NCBI GenBank assembly: GCA_903847545.1
Contig: CAINDZ010000101.1
Location: forward strand, 1-6,495
Direction: 5' to 3'
Length of the DNA: 6,495 nucleotides
DNA from: an uncultured bacterium
Lineage (GTDB): Bacteria; Krumholzibacteriota; Krumholzibacteriia; LZORAL124-64-63
This document shows, one piece after another, positions 4,786-6,495 of the stretch. Made by a program: the position numbers and the translations under genes. Within the stretch, counting starts at the first letter, position 1; each line of letters begins with the position of its first letter. A model generated the notes under the pieces. It made no database searches. It saw only the letters and a list, made by a program, of their open reading frames with translations, and was not told the DNA's origin.

Positions 4786-6495
4786 CCCTCCCCGAACTGG
4801 CCATCCGCAAGCCGGTGACGATCCTGATGCTGCTGGTCAGCATGGCGGTGCTGGGGTCGGTGGCGCTGCTGAAGCTGCCGCTGGCGTTCATGCCCGACTT
4901 CGAGTTCCCGATGCTCTTCGTGCAACTGCCCTACCCGAACGCGTCGACCTCGCAGATCGAGCGTTCGGTGGTGCGGCCGGTCGAGGAGGCGCTCGGCTCG
5001 CTGAAGGGCTTGCGCAACGTGTACTCGTCGTGCGACCAGAACGGCGGCGCGGTGCGGATGGAGTTCGAGTGGGGCACCAACATGCAGGTGGCCCGCACCG
5101 AGGCGTGGGAGAAGATCGACAGGATCCGCTCGGAGCTGCCAGAGGACATCGGCGACATCCACATCGGCACCTCGGACGAGGGACGCGGCGGCGAGGTGCC
5201 CATCGTCGAGGGGCGCCTGTCCAGCCCCCGCGACCTGAGCGAGAGCTACGACCTGCTCGACCGGCGCATCGTCAAGCCGCTCGAGCGCATCCCTGGCGTG
5301 GCCGGCGTGCGCCTGGACGGCGTGCAACCGCGCGAGGTGCGGATCAACCTGCGTCCGGACGACCTCGAGCGGCACCGGGTGGACATCCGCGAGGTGGCCC
5401 AGGCGCTGCGCAGCGGCAACTTCGACCAGTCGCTGGGCGACATCGACAGCGGCGAGAGCCACTTCGCCCTGCGCACCCTGGGCACGTTCACGGACGTCGA
5501 CCAGGTTCGCGACCTGGTGATCCGCGCCGACGGCCTGCGCCTGCGCGACGTGGCCGACGTCCTCTACACCGAGCCGCCGCTCGTCTACGGGCGGCACCTG
5601 GACGGCAACTTCGCCATCGGCATCACGGTGACACAGGAATCGAAGGCCAACACGGTCGAGGTATGTCGCGCCGTCGACGAGCGCATCGCCCTGATGGACA
5701 AGGACCCCGAACTGCGCGGCGTCAACTTCATGGTCTGGTTCAGCCAGGGACGCGAAATCCGCAAGACGCTGAACGACCTGCGCAACACCGGCATCTACGG
5801 CGCCATCCTGGCCGCCGTGGTGCTGTTCTTCTTCCTGCGACGGTTCTCGACCACCATCGCCTGCGTGCTGTGCATCCCGTTCTCGCTGGTGGTGGCTTGC
5901 GGCATCATCTGGGGCATGGGCAAGTCGATGAACACGCTGACCATGCTCGGGTTGATCGTCGGCGTCGGCATGCTGGTCGACAATGCGGTGGTGGTCATCG
6001 AGAACATCTTCCGGCGGCGCGAGGCCGGGGCCGACCGCGTGACGGCGGCGCGCGAGGGCGCCCGCGAGGTGGCGACCGCCGTGACCGCGGCCACGCTGAC
6101 GTCGGTCATCGTGTTCCTGCCGCTGATCTTCAACAAGCCGACCGACGAGGGCAGCGTCTACCTGAAGGAGATCGCGATCACGATCTGCCTGACGCTGGGC
6201 GCCTCGCTGTTCGTCAGCCAGACGCTGATCCCGCTGTCGACTTCGTGGCTGATCAAGTCCGAGCCCCGCCCCCGCGGCCGCTGGATGACCTGGCTCGAGG
6301 AACGGCACGCCGTGGCGCTGGCAGGGGCCATGCGCCGACGCTGGATCGCGCCGGCGGCCGGCCTGCTGGTGATGGCCTCGGCCATCTGGCCGTTCCTGAA
6401 GGTCGACAAGAGCTTCAGCGGCTCGAACACCGAGTCGTTCGTGCAGGTCAGCTACCAGTTCAGCGAGGAGCTGAGCCTGGCCCGCAAGGAGGCCG
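4782..6495 (+). CDS. RND family efflux permease, second of two (cut by right window edge)
   Basis: A second RND permease starts with GTG and stays open for 571 codons to the window edge, so roughly the N-terminal 55% of a usual 1000-1050 residue protein is visible. Seven membrane segments can be placed: about 12-30, 336-352, 357-378, 386-408, 433-450, 462-484 and 522-540, with the first periplasmic porter domain at 31-335. Family marks include KLPLAFMPDF (31-40), PVEEALG (66-72), WGTNM (97-101) and the TM4 motif GMLVDNAVVVIEN (396-408), where Asp400 aligns with AcrB Asp407 and Asn401 with Asp408. Over the first 95 or so aligned residues it is about 40% identical, by hand count, to the first permease, so it is a diverged paralogue, not a recent duplicate. 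It lacks the NLPGG docking-loop motif of its neighbour and has an unusual TM5-TM6 loop (NKPTDEGSVYLKEIA, 451-465). Cysteines 361, 364 and 373 cluster in TM3. It probably works with the adaptor upstream, either in a mixed trimer with the first permease or alone. Confidence 0.92.
   Translation, partial: MTLPELAIRKPVTILMLLVSMAVLGSVALLKLPLAFMPDFEFPMLFVQLPYPNASTSQIERSVVRPVEEALGSLKGLRNVYSSCDQNGGAVRMEFEWGTNMQVARTEAWEKIDRIRSELPEDIGDIHIGTSDEGRGGEVPIVEGRLSSPRDLSESYDLLDRRIVKPLERIPGVAGVRLDGVQPREVRINLRPDDLERHRVDIREVAQALRSGNFDQSLGDIDSGESHFALRTLGTFTDVDQVRDLVIRADGLRLRDVADVLYTEPPLVYGRHLDGNFAIGITVTQESKANTVEVCRAVDERIALMDKDPELRGVNFMVWFSQGREIRKTLNDLRNTGIYGAILAAVVLFFFLRRFSTTIACVLCIPFSLVVACGIIWGMGKSMNTLTMLGLIVGVGMLVDNAVVVIENIFRRREAGADRVTAAREGAREVATAVTAATLTSVIVFLPLIFNKPTDEGSVYLKEIAITICLTLGASLFVSQTLIPLSTSWLIKSEPRPRGRWMTWLEERHAVALAGAMRRRWIAPAAGLLVMASAIWPFLKVDKSFSGSNTESFVQVSYQFSEELSLARKEA

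Noticed and set aside
4308..6308. A 666-codon minus-strand open frame opposite both permeases
   Set aside because: Same His/Gln/Arg/Asp-rich composition artefact; it spans the junction of two well-supported plus-strand genes.

Overview
This is a G+C-rich window (roughly two-thirds G+C by eye, with codon third positions mostly G or C) from a bacterium with a Gram-negative type envelope. The envelope type is inferred from a lipoprotein adaptor and RND permeases, parts of a pump that normally spans two membranes. The sequence does not fix the phylum. Gene packing is tight, with stop and start codons overlapping at both operon junctions.

Layout. Positions 1-409 (minus strand) hold the N-terminal fifth of an acetyl-CoA synthetase (acs), cut by the left window edge. 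It has a strong Shine-Dalgarno at 418-423 and a plausible sigma70-type promoter at 460-488. Positions 410-583 are a short divergent intergenic region with a 6-bp-arm dyad (474-491) over the proposed acs -35 box and a perfect 10-bp tandem duplication (551-570) just before the plus-strand operon. That operon fills the rest: a lipoprotein membrane-fusion (periplasmic adaptor) protein at 584-1714, a complete RND permease at 1711-4785, and a second, clearly different RND permease starting with GTG at 4782 and cut by the right edge at codon 571. No gap longer than about 175 bases lacks a gene.

How the genes work together. The adaptor and the two permeases are probably translationally coupled (ATGA and GTGA overlaps) and probably form one tripartite export pump. 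The adaptor hairpin carries an RLS-like (R-M-S) signature, which predicts a TolC-type outer-membrane channel. No such channel is encoded in the window, so it may lie downstream of 6495 or elsewhere. One adaptor with two unlike permeases recalls MdtABC-type systems, where two permeases form one mixed trimer, but a shared adaptor serving two separate pumps is also possible. The substrate cannot be read from the sequence. The divergent acs gene has no evident functional link to the pump beyond sharing the intergenic region.

Overall this looks like a recognisable efflux locus rather than a new system. The parts most worth a second look are the asymmetry between the two permeases and the altered proton-relay residues.
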